Shown: positions 40,201-48,399 of the stretch, one piece after another
Layout: each line of letters opens with the position of its first letter
Numbering within the stretch: the stretch's first letter is position 1
NCBI RefSeq assembly: GCF_000828715.1
Contig: NZ_AP014583.1
Span: forward strand, 2,292,001 to 2,356,000
DNA from: Winogradskyella sp. PG-2
Lineage (GTDB): Bacteria; Bacteroidota; Bacteroidia; Flavobacteriales; Flavobacteriaceae
DNA: 64,000 nucleotides
Direction of reading: 5' to 3'
Translations under genes and position numbers: made by a program
Notes under the pieces: generated by a model
Database searches by the model: none
What the model saw: the letters and a program-made list of their open reading frames with translations, nothing else
What the model was told of the DNA's origin: nothing

Positions 40201-40496
40201 CATTAATATTTGAAGAAAGTAGACAGGCTCAGTTTTTAATTCCTATGGCAGTTTCTATTGCTTATGGTATCGGTTTTGCTACAGTTTTAACTTTGGTTGT
40301 ATTACCAATTTTCTTGTCATTTAGTAACTTCTTAAAGAAAAATATTATATGGTTGGTTACCGGAAATGATATTACAAAAGAAGAAGTTGAACGTGCTGTA
40401 AAAGAACAACAAGCAGAACTAAAATCTGAAAAGCTAAAACTAGAATACAGTCAGAATAATTTGATAAAACAAGGTCATGAAGAAACAGAGTTTTAA
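37224..40496 (+). CDS. RND-superfamily efflux pump (AcrB/HAE1-like)
   Basis: A 1090-aa inner-membrane proton-driven pump of normal length with the duplicated RND layout: N-terminal helix, periplasmic porter domain, six helices, then the same again. The proton-relay acidic pair is seen in helix 4 (IVIGILVDDGIVIAENIY), and the equivalent place in the second half is GIMVNDGLVLISK. A C-terminal Lys/Glu-rich cytoplasmic tail follows. It overlaps the tolC-like gene by 20 bp. The drug or lipid specificity cannot be inferred. Confidence 0.95.
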   Translation: MRKLIAFFIRHTVAVDVVIMTFVVFGFFGAKNLKSSFFPLIDSKNISINVTYPGASPQEVEEGIILKIEDNLKGLNGVERVTSTSRENSGNINVEIEKGKDIDFMLLEVKNAVDRVPTFPVGMEPLIVAKQEALRPTITFAISGSKIPLSTLKQIGRQVENDLRGIDGISQIQISGYPDEEIEIALNETNLLAYNLTFGEVSQAINESSLITTGGTIKTDAEEYLIRANSRSYYADELSNLVVKADASGRTIQLKDIATVRDQFSETPNSNYFNGDLSINITITSTNAEDLITSADKTKAYIEEFNQKYDNIQLNVVRDLSTTLVQRTALLTENAIIGMILVLLFLSLFLNTRLAFWVAFGLPVAFFGMFMFAGYFNVTINVLSLFGMIIVIGILVDDGIVIAENIYQHYEKGKSPEEAAIDGVMEVLPAIVSAILTTILAFGIFLFLDGRIGEFFGEVSVVVMLTLLVSLVEALIILPAHLAHSKALRLQNPKEKQGLLQRLFSKLRYINTFGDYIMRWLRDKVYSPILRFALNYKFLTISFFVVFFMLTNASFQGGIIRGAFFPRIASDRINVSLEMPNGTNEKVTDSIISFIEVKAIEVTNEINDEYLGEDFKKHLVENMIKNIGPGSSSASLTINLLPGEERPNVITSDLVTNRLQERVGPVIGIESLVYGGGGNFGGVPVSVSLLGNDIAELKAVKSELKKNLEDNILLKDVTDNDPSGIKEIRLELNESAYALGLNLRTVMTQVRSAFFGAQAQRFQRGQDEIRVWVRYDRENRSSINNLDNMRITAPSGQKVPLKEIASYSIARGDVAINHLEGRREIQVSADIKDTKKTSSTDIMAEIRDEIMPEILSKYLTVTPSYEGQNRERVKLMNSLAPVGLTVLVLIYVVIAFTFRSYSQPLLLLLMIPLSLPAVAWGHWIHDFPVNILSMLGIIALIGIMVNDGLVLISKFNTNLREGMAFDDALFEAGRSRFRAIFLTSITTVAGLAPLIFEESRQAQFLIPMAVSIAYGIGFATVLTLVVLPIFLSFSNFLKKNIIWLVTGNDITKEEVERAVKEQQAELKSEKLKLEYSQNNLIKQGHEETEF

Positions 40497-41802
40497 TAAT
40501 ATTGTTCTAGGTTTTGCCTTAAGTATTTCTTTTCTTGGGATATCACAGCAAATAATTAGACCGACAGAAGCTATTAGTTTGGCTTTAGAACACAATTATG
40601 GTATTCAAATTGCAAATAACTCCATTGAAATTGCTGAGAATAATAAGAATATCTTAAACACTGGCTATTTACCAACATTAACTGGTACAGCAGGCGCAAC
40701 ATACAATAGAGATAACATTACTGCGGAATTTTCGAATGGAGAATCTACTACTTTAAATGGCGCAGAAAGTTCGAGATATAATGCAGGTATAAATCTTAAT
40801 TATACGCTTTTTGATGGTTTAGGTCGTCATTACGATTATAAACGATTAAAAGAAGAATATAGTCTTAGTGAATTACAAGCAAGAGAAACGATTGAAAATA
40901 CGATTACGCAATTATTAACGGTGTATTATGATGTAGCAAGACGTTCTGAAAACTTAAAATCCCTTGAAGAGACTCTAGCGATTTCAAAAGATAGATTAAC
41001 ACGATCTGAATATCAATTTGAATATGGGCAGAACACAAAACTAGATGTTCTTAATGCTGAAGTTGATATCAATAATGATAGTATAAACATTATTACTATA
41101 GAACAGAGTTTAATCAATGCTAAGCGCGATTTAAATTTTGTAACAGGAAATAAAATTGATAATGAATTTGCAGTTGATACTACCGTTGCATTTTTATTAC
41201 AGTTACACAAACAAGAACTTTTAGATAAGCTGTATAAGAATAACGTGACGTTAATTCAGAATGAAAAAAATATAGCTATCAATGAGTTTACAATAAAAGC
41301 TAGCAAGTCTGGTTATTTACCAACAATTGGTTTGGTAGGATCTTATGGTTGGAACGAAAATAATAATAATGCGGCTTCTTTTGTGGCGGTTTCTACTAAT
41401 ACTGGATTATCTGGAGGATTAAATCTAAGTTGGAATCTTTTTGATGGAGGAGGAACAATCACAAGAGTAAAAAACGCAAAAATTAATCTTGAAAATCAAA
41501 AACTTCAAAAAGAACAGTTGAAATTAGATGTTGAACGTAATTTTAATAACGCTTGGGATGATTACCAGAACAAATTAAGAATCTTTGAAGTACAAGAATC
41601 TAACATTAAAACTGCAAAGAATAATTTTTCAAGAACCAAAGAAAAATTTAAACTAGGACAAGTGACTTCTATAGAATTTAGACAAGCTCAGCTTAATTTG
41701 TTAACTGCAGAGTTAAATAGAAATCAGGCTAAATACGATGCTAAATTGGCGGAAGTTTTAGTACTTCAACTAAGTGGTGAACTATTAAATGTTCAATTTT
41801 AA
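40477..41802 (+). CDS. TolC-family outer-membrane efflux protein
   Basis: A 441-aa outer-membrane channel of the RND operon. It has a signal peptide (IVLGFALSISFLGISQQ) and two OEP repeats with long helices (SLEETLAISKDRLTRSEYQF, RTKEKFKLGQVTSIEFRQAQ). The ATG lies 20 bp inside the end of the pump gene, which suggests translational coupling. Confidence 0.93.
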   Translation: MKKQSFNNIVLGFALSISFLGISQQIIRPTEAISLALEHNYGIQIANNSIEIAENNKNILNTGYLPTLTGTAGATYNRDNITAEFSNGESTTLNGAESSRYNAGINLNYTLFDGLGRHYDYKRLKEEYSLSELQARETIENTITQLLTVYYDVARRSENLKSLEETLAISKDRLTRSEYQFEYGQNTKLDVLNAEVDINNDSINIITIEQSLINAKRDLNFVTGNKIDNEFAVDTTVAFLLQLHKQELLDKLYKNNVTLIQNEKNIAINEFTIKASKSGYLPTIGLVGSYGWNENNNNAASFVAVSTNTGLSGGLNLSWNLFDGGGTITRVKNAKINLENQKLQKEQLKLDVERNFNNAWDDYQNKLRIFEVQESNIKTAKNNFSRTKEKFKLGQVTSIEFRQAQLNLLTAELNRNQAKYDAKLAEVLVLQLSGELLNVQF

Positions 41803-41814
41803 TTGGGTTAACCT

Positions 41815-41997
41815 ATGGACGAACATTTCTTTCAATGTCCATATTGTTGGGAACAAGTTTCAATGTTAGTTGATATTTCTCAAAATCATCAGAATTATAT
41901 TGAAGACTGTGAGATATGTTGTAATCCGATACAAGTTTCAGTCGTTGTAGAGCACCAAGAAATAGTAAGTTTTCAAGCAGAAAACTTAGAACAATAG
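41815..41997 (+). CDS. CPXCG-motif cysteine-rich protein, 60 aa
   Basis: Small protein with two CxxC-type pairs (FFQCPYCWEQVSM and DCEICCNPIQVSV), the signature of the CPXCG zinc-ribbon family, here with CPYC and CEICC. It begins 13 bp after the TolC gene on the same strand. Function unknown; a metal-binding role is probable from the cysteines. Confidence 0.85.
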   Translation: MDEHFFQCPYCWEQVSMLVDISQNHQNYIEDCEICCNPIQVSVVVEHQEIVSFQAENLEQ

Positions 41998-42126
41998 CAA
42001 AATTAAAATAACTGATAATTAATAAGTTAAATTTTATAAAATGCATTTCATCGAATAAATTTGCATTTTATGGAATTTGAATTTATATTCGTCACGCGAA
42101 GACGACTCTAACCCAAATCCGCTATT

Positions 42127-42978
42127 ATGAAAAATTTAAAGTTAACCGCAATATTATGTTTGCTTTCCTTATTTGCTTTTGCAAGCGTTTCGCAAACTCA
42201 AAAGGACGCTTTACTTGCTATCTATAATGCCACTAATGGTGATTCTTGGGAAAAGTCTTGGGATTTAAAACAACCAATTTCTGATTGGTATGGTTTAACT
42301 ATTGAAAATGATAATGTTGTAGAAATAAGCTTAAGCTTTAATAACCTTAACGGGAATCTTCCAAATGACATATCCGCTTTAACTGCTTTAAGAGTTTTAA
42401 ATTTATCTTTTAACAAATTAGAAGGGGAGTTACCAAGCACATTAACAAAAATAACTCGTTTAGAAGAGTTAAAATTATTTTCTAATAATTTCAGTGGATC
42501 TATCCCTAGCGATATCGGAAATTTAACTAATTTGAGGTCTTTAGAGTTATACAACAACAATTTCATAGGCGAGATTCCTTCTTCTATCGGAAATTTAGAA
42601 AAATTAGAGAACTTAATTTTAAGTAGTAATCTTTTAATAGGTAAATTACCTGATAGTATTTCTAATTTAAAATCATTAAAAGTATTAAGTCTATTTGATA
42701 ATAGTTTTTTAGGAACGATTCCTTCGTCAATTGGTAATTTAACACATTTAGAAGAACTTGTATTATCAAATAATGCGTTTTATGGAAACCTACCCAATGA
42801 GCTGGCACAATTAGACAATTTAAAAACACTATTATTAAACAATAATGCATTTAAAGGTAATTACGCAGCTTTAAAAAATAAATTACCAAATATTGTTGAT
42901 TTTGATTTAGATGAAGCGAATATGAAAGGCGTATTAGTAACTTTAGATGAAGAGGATGATGATAATGACGACGATTAG
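42127..42978 (+). CDS. Secreted leucine-rich-repeat protein
   Basis: A 283-aa protein with a Sec signal peptide (LKLTAILCLLSLFAFASVS), an N-terminal cap (KDALLAIYNATNGDSWEKSW), then about seven plant-type LRRs of 24 residues (LRSLELYNNNFIGEIPSSIG and similar), and an acidic C-terminal tail (LDEEDDDNDDD). Such proteins mediate adhesion or protein binding on the surface. No T9SS sorting domain is present. It is the last gene before the tRNA-bounded island. Confidence 0.88.
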   Translation: MKNLKLTAILCLLSLFAFASVSQTQKDALLAIYNATNGDSWEKSWDLKQPISDWYGLTIENDNVVEISLSFNNLNGNLPNDISALTALRVLNLSFNKLEGELPSTLTKITRLEELKLFSNNFSGSIPSDIGNLTNLRSLELYNNNFIGEIPSSIGNLEKLENLILSSNLLIGKLPDSISNLKSLKVLSLFDNSFLGTIPSSIGNLTHLEELVLSNNAFYGNLPNELAQLDNLKTLLLNNNAFKGNYAALKNKLPNIVDFDLDEANMKGVLVTLDEEDDDNDDD

Positions 42979-43010
42979 TAAAAGTTATACTCTTTAAAAT
43001 ATTAATATAT

Positions 43011-43040
43011 AGCGCTCAATTTATTGAACGTTATTTTTTT
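43011..43040 (+). terminator. Terminator after the LRR gene
   Basis: AGCGCTCAAT-tt-ATTGAACGTT (one mismatch and one wobble pair) followed by seven Ts. Confidence 0.65.
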
Positions 43041-43050
43041 GTTTTAATGC

Positions 43051-43080
43051 TTGCTAAATTTAAAAAGCGTCGTATATTTG
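43051..43080 (+). promoter_or_regulatory. Promoter of the initiator tRNA gene
   Basis: TTG (43051-43053), a 19-bp spacer and TATATTTG (43073-43080): a textbook Bacteroidota promoter. It serves as an in-window reference for the weaker calls. Confidence 0.8.
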
Positions 43081-43152
43081 CAGTCCTAAATTGATTGAGT
43101 CGGCATTATGAACCGAAAGTTAAAAGCTAAGAAAATCTTTTTAAGATTAAAT

Positions 43153-43225
<73 letters not shown>

Positions 43226-43248
43226 CTAAGACAAAAGTCAATGAAATC

Positions 43249-43278
43249 AACGGTTTGGTGTTGCCAAACCGTTTTTTT
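43249..43278 (+). terminator. Terminator after the tRNA gene
   Basis: AACGGTTTGG-tgttg-CCAAACCGTT followed by Ts, ending at the ATG of the integrase. Confidence 0.85.
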
Positions 43279-44589
43279 ATGCTTAATTTTAGGACTTTAA
43301 TCCAGAATGAATACGAAAATGCATACAGAATCTCATTGAAGCGTCAATTCTCAGAACCAAAAATTTATACCGCTAAGGGTAATCTAAAAAAGCGGTGGTA
43401 TGTTTATTTTTCTTATCGCGATGACACTACAGGTTATTTGACTAAACAAACACCTTTCTACGGAAACGCCAATACTTATAAGACCAAAGAGGAACGTTTG
43501 GTTGTATTAAATATTTATAAAAGAATAATTTTAAAATATCTTAAGGCTGGTTTTAATCCATATGAAGATAATACTAATCGCCTTAAAGCCCTAAATAGCA
43601 CGAAAGCTAATTTAGTTATAGATCAACCTATAAGTCTAGCCAAGAAGAATTTTGATGTTCAAATAATGGGCGCTGCTATCATTGATGAAGAAGCCACTTC
43701 GGTAACTGAAGCGTTCAAATTTGTGCTAGATGAAAAGGAAAAGGAACAGAAGGTAAGCAGTTTTAGATCATTTAGTAGTCATATTAGAGTGTTTGAACGG
43801 TGGTTGATTAAAAACAAACCAACTAAGAATCTTATCAAAGACCTGACTAGAAGTGATATTAATACTTTTCTAAATCACATTCTCTGAGAAACTTCTTCAC
43901 GAAATCGAAATAACTATCGAGCAAGCCTGAGCAGTATGTATGAATTTTTCACAGATAATGAATGGGTTGACTACAATTTTGTGAAAGACATCAAAAAACT
44001 TCGAACAACACCGAAGAAGCATATGGCCTACTCCATAGAAATGCAAGAAAATATCTTTGAATTTCTGAAAACTAAAGACCCTGATTTATTATTATATTTA
44101 AAATTTGTGTCCTATAGTTTCTTAAGACCATTAGAGGTTTGTAGACTTAAGGTAGGAAATATAGATTTGAACAACAAAAGACTAAGTGTTCAAGCCAAAA
44201 ATAGTCCATTCAAAACGAAAATTATTCCAGAGATTTTATTTAGTGATTTACCAGATCTTACCAAATATAATAAGGAATCTTTTTTGTTCACAGCCGAAGG
44301 TATCGGTAAGTTTACTGATACCAAGCTTGAGAATAGAAGAAGCTATTTTACCAGTCGCTTTAAAAAAGCAGTACAAAATGATTTCGATTTAGATTTTGAA
44401 CATACTTTATATAGCTTTAGACATACTTTCATAACTAAGGTTTACAGAGAGCTACGAAAAAAATATCCGCCTTATGAGGCTAAATGTAGATTAATGGAAA
44501 TAACAGGACACACTTCCATGAAGGCATTAGAAAGTTACTTGAGAGATGCAGATGCAGAATTACCAAAAGATTACTCGGATATGCTTTGA
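43279..44589 (+). pseudogene. Tyrosine recombinase (tRNA-targeting island integrase), one nonsense codon
   Basis: A single frame of 436 codons interrupted by TGA at 43885-43887 (codon 203); reading resumes in the same frame as ETSSRNRNNYRASLSSMYEF. A CGA-to-TGA change would explain it. The N-terminal part has the SAM-like DNA-binding domain (FRSFSSHIRVFERWLIKNKP). The catalytic part retains Arg in YSFLRPLEVCRLKVG, the box LYSFRHTFITKVYREL, His in LMEITGHTSMKALESYL and the Tyr in ESYLRDADAEL. It lies 53 bp from the tRNA end, the normal place of an island integrase. It has the architecture of Bacteroidota island and phage integrases rather than IntI. Unless the TGA is read through or is a sequencing error, it is inactive. 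Confidence 0.85.
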
Positions 44590-44604
44590 AATAATTAAAA
44601 TGAT

Positions 44605-45660
44605 ATGACTTATACAATAAGTAAGTTTTACAATGAAATATTAAAGAATTTTATTAGTGCAGCTGTTCTATATATGCCAAAATTCGTTATCGATTTAATT
44701 GAAGAAGACCAAAATTTTGAAAAATCCCTTGATTTACAACAGTACAGTAATAGACTATTCGCTTTCGATGTTGACGGCAATCCTTATTTCCCAGAGAACG
44801 ATGGTTTAAGAATAGTTTCAGGTAAGAAGGTGTTGTTAGACGAAAACATATTGATATTACTTCAGTACAAAGATCATTATTTATCGTTTACTTTCGATTT
44901 TATTCTAAAAAAGTATGGTGAGTATTTATTCGTTCTTTTAAGATTTAGTCAATGGTTACTTGAAAACATTAATCAACATTTGAAAGCGTCAAGCTCAGAA
45001 TATCATAAAGCCTTCCAACTTCAATATGATTTTTTGAAAAAGCATGGAGTAGAGGTAAACGAGTTATTTGAATTTAATATGGATTTAAGCGTATTTGAGG
45101 GCTCAAGCCATTTAAACTCAAAAGGAGAGTTTAATAAAGCCAGGAGTGTCAAAGAATTCAGAGGTTTGTATGCACACTGCAGAATAGAAAGCGATCCAGT
45201 GAAAGCAAGAAAGAATAAACTAGCTTTTCTCAAGGAATTTACAAATGAATATGCAGATGGCTTAATTCTAAAGCAGGTATTTAATGTTATAGTTTTAATA
45301 ATAATGAAGGACAATATGAAACGATCAAAGGTTACAAAGGACGATGTTAGTCTAAACTTTAGACTTCCTAAAGAATTGAAAGCAATTATACTAAAGTCTG
45401 TCAATGACACTAACACGACCTTATCCCAATATTTAAGAGAGGTATTAGAAAGGGTTCATGATGGTTCGTATTGTGAGGAACAAGTCGAGCATTCAAAAAG
45501 ATCGAAATTGTTGCTCTCTGCGGATTTTTTTAAATTGATTTTTTGGATAAATACAAAGAGGTTAGATAATAAAAATTTAGAGTCCGATGAACAAAGGAAT
45601 AACTTTGTAAAAACAATTAAAGTGGCAGATGAGTATTTGCCAGATTCAATTAATACTTAA
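44605..45660 (+). CDS. Island protein of unknown function with ribbon-helix-helix-like segment
   Basis: A 351-aa protein 15 bp after the integrase. Near residues 245-285 it has a ribbon-helix-helix-like pattern (VSLNFRLPKELKAIILKSV, then TTLSQYLREVLERV), as in CopG-type DNA-binding proteins. The rest is not recognised and has no signal peptide or membrane segment. Position suggests a role with the recombinase (excisionase-like or regulator), but that is only inference. The frame continues past its stop as protein-like sequence, see the next entry. Confidence 0.65.
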   Translation: MTYTISKFYNEILKNFISAAVLYMPKFVIDLIEEDQNFEKSLDLQQYSNRLFAFDVDGNPYFPENDGLRIVSGKKVLLDENILILLQYKDHYLSFTFDFILKKYGEYLFVLLRFSQWLLENINQHLKASSSEYHKAFQLQYDFLKKHGVEVNELFEFNMDLSVFEGSSHLNSKGEFNKARSVKEFRGLYAHCRIESDPVKARKNKLAFLKEFTNEYADGLILKQVFNVIVLIIMKDNMKRSKVTKDDVSLNFRLPKELKAIILKSVNDTNTTLSQYLREVLERVHDGSYCEEQVEHSKRSKLLLSADFFKLIFWINTKRLDNKNLESDEQRNNFVKTIKVADEYLPDSINT

Positions 45661-45831
45661 TTAGACAAGGTTTTAGCAGATTTAATTTGAATAAAAACAG
45701 CGACATTATATGAAAAGGATAGGTATAATTTCGCTAAAAGCTACGTGGGTGATTCGACTGTTAATTTTGAAATATTAGATGGGTTTTTTCTTAGTGAAAA
45801 TTTTGATCATTATCTAAATAAGATGGATTAG
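45661..45831 (+). pseudogene. Protein-like remnant in frame with the preceding gene
   Basis: After the TAA at 45658 the same frame reads LDKVLADLI, a TGA at 45688, then 46 codons including ATLYEKDRYNFAKSYVG up to a TAG at 45829. Composition looks coding. It may be a former C-terminal extension or the next gene, decayed. Confidence 0.3.
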
Positions 45832-46058
45832 AGTGTGATTATTCTGTGATAAATTAGTAATAAATATTTAATACAATAGACAGGAAATTTACATTTAGTT
45901 AAATATGAAGCTTTAAATACTTTAATATCAGCATTTTTACGTGATCTATAGAATTGTGCAACAAATATTAAATAATGTAAACTTGTATTACTTTGTCCTT
46001 TTTGTTTAGCATGAAATTTTAGGTTAGGTTCTATTTGAGAAAGTGAAGTAGGCGACAT
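45828..46058 (-). CDS. Possible small hypothetical ORF
   Basis: A 76-codon minus-strand ORF starting MSPTSLSQIEPNLKFHAKQK. It has no recognised motif and no clear promoter. It lies between decayed island sequence and the first 230-bp repeat; it may be spurious. The rest of 46059-46158 contains nothing recognisable besides a G-run. Confidence 0.2.
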   Translation of the reverse strand: MSPTSLSQIEPNLKFHAKQKGQSNTSLHYLIFVAQFYRSRKNADIKVFKASYLTKCKFPVYCIKYLLLIYHRIITL

Positions 46059-46158
46059 TTTGGTTTTTATAAGTTCAGTTTTTCTAATTTATCTGGCTTA
46101 AAATTCAAAAAAAATCGCGAAAAAGGGGGGAGGCAAAATTTGTGCGTGGATTGCTCTT

Positions 46159-46388
46159 AACGCCCACTGTGTATGGCGTAGTGAGGCGCGCCTCACGGAA
46201 AGCCATTGTTGCGCCTGATTAGTTATACACGCTGTTGTGTGTAGTATCGTTCGGAGTTCTCGTAGACTCGACTAAATATACATAAAATTGGCGAGGTGCG
46301 ACAAACAGTGGGCGTTGGTATGTAATTAGTAGAAGGGCAGCGTTTGGAAAACGCGATTCTACGTGCCGTAGGCAATTATATACCAACG
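46159..46388 (-). repeat. B unit copy 1 (230 bp)
   Basis: Full-length copy. On the plus strand it starts AACGCCCACTGTGTATGG and ends ATATACCAACG. It contains the attC-like half (46159-46316) and the hairpin body. It is the leftmost copy, and no intact gene follows it in the array direction. Confidence 0.9.
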
Positions 46389-46436
46389 GTTTGGCTATGT
46401 GCGGTGTCCCGAAGGGCATTGCCTATAGGTGTTGTT
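46385..46436 (-). repeat. A-type attC-like site 1 (short)
   Basis: From AAC at 46385 to GTT at 46434 (52 nt), with an inner hairpin GTCCC-gaa-GGGC. It lies 3' of the esterase cassette. Confidence 0.55.
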
Positions 46437-46449
46437 GCCTGTAGTTGTA

Positions 46450-47322
46450 TTATTCAATTTTGCCATTTAGGTCAAAGGCTTTTACGAAGTTCCAGACTTC
46501 CTCAGAAGCATTAATATCCATATTTCCCTGAAAACCGGGCCATTGGTGACCACCTCCTATGACTTTAAGATGCAGAACCTCTACACTATTCTCACCATTT
46601 AAATACTCATATTTTTCAACCGTACTGCCATCTTGAGTATCTAAATTTGGGATATTAGATACAATTGGATTCATATTAGCGGTATTATTTTCGATCCAAA
46701 AATCTAGACCTCCTTGTACAAATGCATAATTCGCTATTAAATCTTCCGTGCCATGTATATGAAGTATAGCCAACGGTCTTGTTGGAATGCAGTCACCAAT
46801 GGCCACTTGAAGCATTAATCCTGTTACTGATCCAATAGCGGCAATTCTATTACTTAGCCCACAAGCCAAAGTAAAACTAAAATTCCCTCCGTTAGACATT
46901 CCTGTACTGTATATTCGGTTAGATTCTATATTATAGTCATTCTCCAATTGCTCTAATAGAGCTTCGGTAAAATCAATGTCTGGGTTATTACTTGCGCTTA
47001 GTGTCCACCTATTATCAATACCATTCGGATGAACAACAATAAAGTTTTCACGTTCTGCAAGTTCAGCAAAATTTGTATAGTTATAATTAAGTTCCATGTT
47101 GCTAGTTAACCCATGAAATGATAATAATATAGGGTGTGCAGTAGTTGCATTATAATTTTCAGGGACATAAATAATATATTCTCTGATAATCCCATTTACT
47201 GTGAGTTCCTTTATCATTTTCCCTGTTGGAATATTGGGTGTTATTTGCTCATTCTCTGATTTAGAGCATGCAGTAATCAATAGCATGGCTATGAGCGAAT
47301 AAAATATAATTACTTTTCTCAT
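46450..47322 (-). CDS. Cassette: lipoprotein esterase of the PHB-depolymerase/LpqC type
   Basis: A 290-aa alpha/beta hydrolase with lipoprotein signal (LIAMLLITACSKSENEQ). The nucleophile elbow is GMSNGG, the acid is in ILHIHGTEDLI and the His in GGGHQWPGF, so the catalytic triad is complete. The fold and motifs match the poly(3-hydroxybutyrate) depolymerase / feruloyl esterase group, which cleave polyester or acetyl/feruloyl esters outside the cell. Single-gene cassette, flanked by A sites on both sides and without a B unit upstream. Confidence 0.8.
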   Translation of the reverse strand: MRKVIIFYSLIAMLLITACSKSENEQITPNIPTGKMIKELTVNGIIREYIIYVPENYNATTAHPILLSFHGLTSNMELNYNYTNFAELAERENFIVVHPNGIDNRWTLSASNNPDIDFTEALLEQLENDYNIESNRIYSTGMSNGGNFSFTLACGLSNRIAAIGSVTGLMLQVAIGDCIPTRPLAILHIHGTEDLIANYAFVQGGLDFWIENNTANMNPIVSNIPNLDTQDGSTVEKYEYLNGENSVEVLHLKVIGGGHQWPGFQGNMDINASEEVWNFVKAFDLNGKIE

Positions 47323-47365
47323 ACTGTTTAGACTCTATAAAATACTCAAGGTTTAATTACATACC

Positions 47366-47427
47366 AACGATCTGTGTAGGGTGTGTATCCCAAAGGGTAT
47401 GTACTATACGCCATGTTAGCTGTTGTT
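47366..47427 (-). repeat. A-type attC-like site 2 (short)
   Basis: From AAC at 47366 to GTT near 47425 (about 60 nt), inner hairpin GTATCCC-aaa-GGGTATGTAC. Its left flank AATTACATACCAAC equals the hairpin arm of the B unit, suggesting that a B body once lay here. Confidence 0.5.
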
Positions 47428-47463
47428 GTTTTTCAAATTCCTGATTTCTTAAATAATTGGTCT

Positions 47464-48345
47464 TTACTGTTTGTAATGTGAATCATGGTTATCGGTTATT
47501 TGTTTTGCGATTTCGTGTAAATCTGTATTGAATCCTGTTTCATAAGTATTGGTATATAGATCAACGTGATAGATACTATTTAACCATATAAGACCACCTG
47601 TTTCGCGAACTATATCACCTTGATGTCCTTTTGGGTCTGTAAAAATAGATGTTTCGCGTGCCCCAAACATATCAATATCGTCAAGCAATAAGCCATCAAT
47701 ATTCATTTGTGCTAATTCTAATGTTGCTAATCCAGTTGGGATGGTAAATATATTGGTAGATGGAAATTCGATACGCAATTCGTCTACAATTTCGTTATGT
47801 ATGATCTCATTTATGTAATAATCATAGAACTCCTGTATTGAGTTGAATCCATTTTCTATTGCAAATGTATTCCAATTTGGTCGAGTACCATTAGGATCTC
47901 CATTGGGAAAGTCAAAAGGTGATAATGATATAAAAATAGTTACGTCTGGATTGTTTTGTAATGCATAATCTATCCAAGCGTGATGACCTTCATTTCGATT
48001 GATTGAATCGTGCCCAAAAGTCATCCCAAAGTATTTAATATTACCCACATCAAGTACAGACTTTATCTGTTGATGTTCGGCACTAGTTGAATCGTTCCAA
48101 AAATTGATAGGTCTTCCATTTTCGCCCCCACGAAAAACAGTCGTACTAGTGTGATTTTCAAAACCAGCATCAACTGCCATTATATCAAGTTTTTCTGCAT
48201 AAGGTCTAAAAAAGCTATTCCCAATAAGAAGCATATTATATCCTTCTGTTTCAATTGGTTCAGGTTCCTCTAATGGATTGTCGTCTTTGCTGCATGCAAG
48301 AAATACTAACATCAATGCAACTATCCATAAATTATTTCTGGTCAT
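47464..48345 (-). CDS. Cassette: SGNH-hydrolase-like lipoprotein
   Basis: A 293-aa lipoprotein (LMLVFLACSKDDNPLEEPEP; acidic residues after the Cys favour surface display). The N-terminal block NMLLIGNSFFRPY resembles the SGNH block with GNS in place of GDS, and a late GHQGDIVRE could supply the acid/His. Family assignment is tentative and the substrate unknown. The IS481-like element lies between this gene and its upstream B unit, so it may have lost its promoter. Confidence 0.55.
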   Translation of the reverse strand: MTRNNLWIVALMLVFLACSKDDNPLEEPEPIETEGYNMLLIGNSFFRPYAEKLDIMAVDAGFENHTSTTVFRGGENGRPINFWNDSTSAEHQQIKSVLDVGNIKYFGMTFGHDSINRNEGHHAWIDYALQNNPDVTIFISLSPFDFPNGDPNGTRPNWNTFAIENGFNSIQEFYDYYINEIIHNEIVDELRIEFPSTNIFTIPTGLATLELAQMNIDGLLLDDIDMFGARETSIFTDPKGHQGDIVRETGGLIWLNSIYHVDLYTNTYETGFNTDLHEIAKQITDNHDSHYKQ

Positions 48346-48399
48346 AATTTGTGATTTTTGATATTAGACCCTAATTTTCTTATTTGGTTTAATTGTTCG

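Noticed and set aside
43279..44589. Tyrosine recombinase as the missing integron integrase
   Set aside because: It lies at the wrong (3') end of the array, is on the plus strand next to a tRNA, and has the sequence style of Bacteroidota island integrases. It is also interrupted by a stop.
46219..46419. 66-codon ORF (MPFGTPHIAKPLVYNC...)
   Set aside because: It lies mostly inside B copy 1, whose other copies give no conserved open frame there, so it is an accidental ORF in a structured non-coding repeat.
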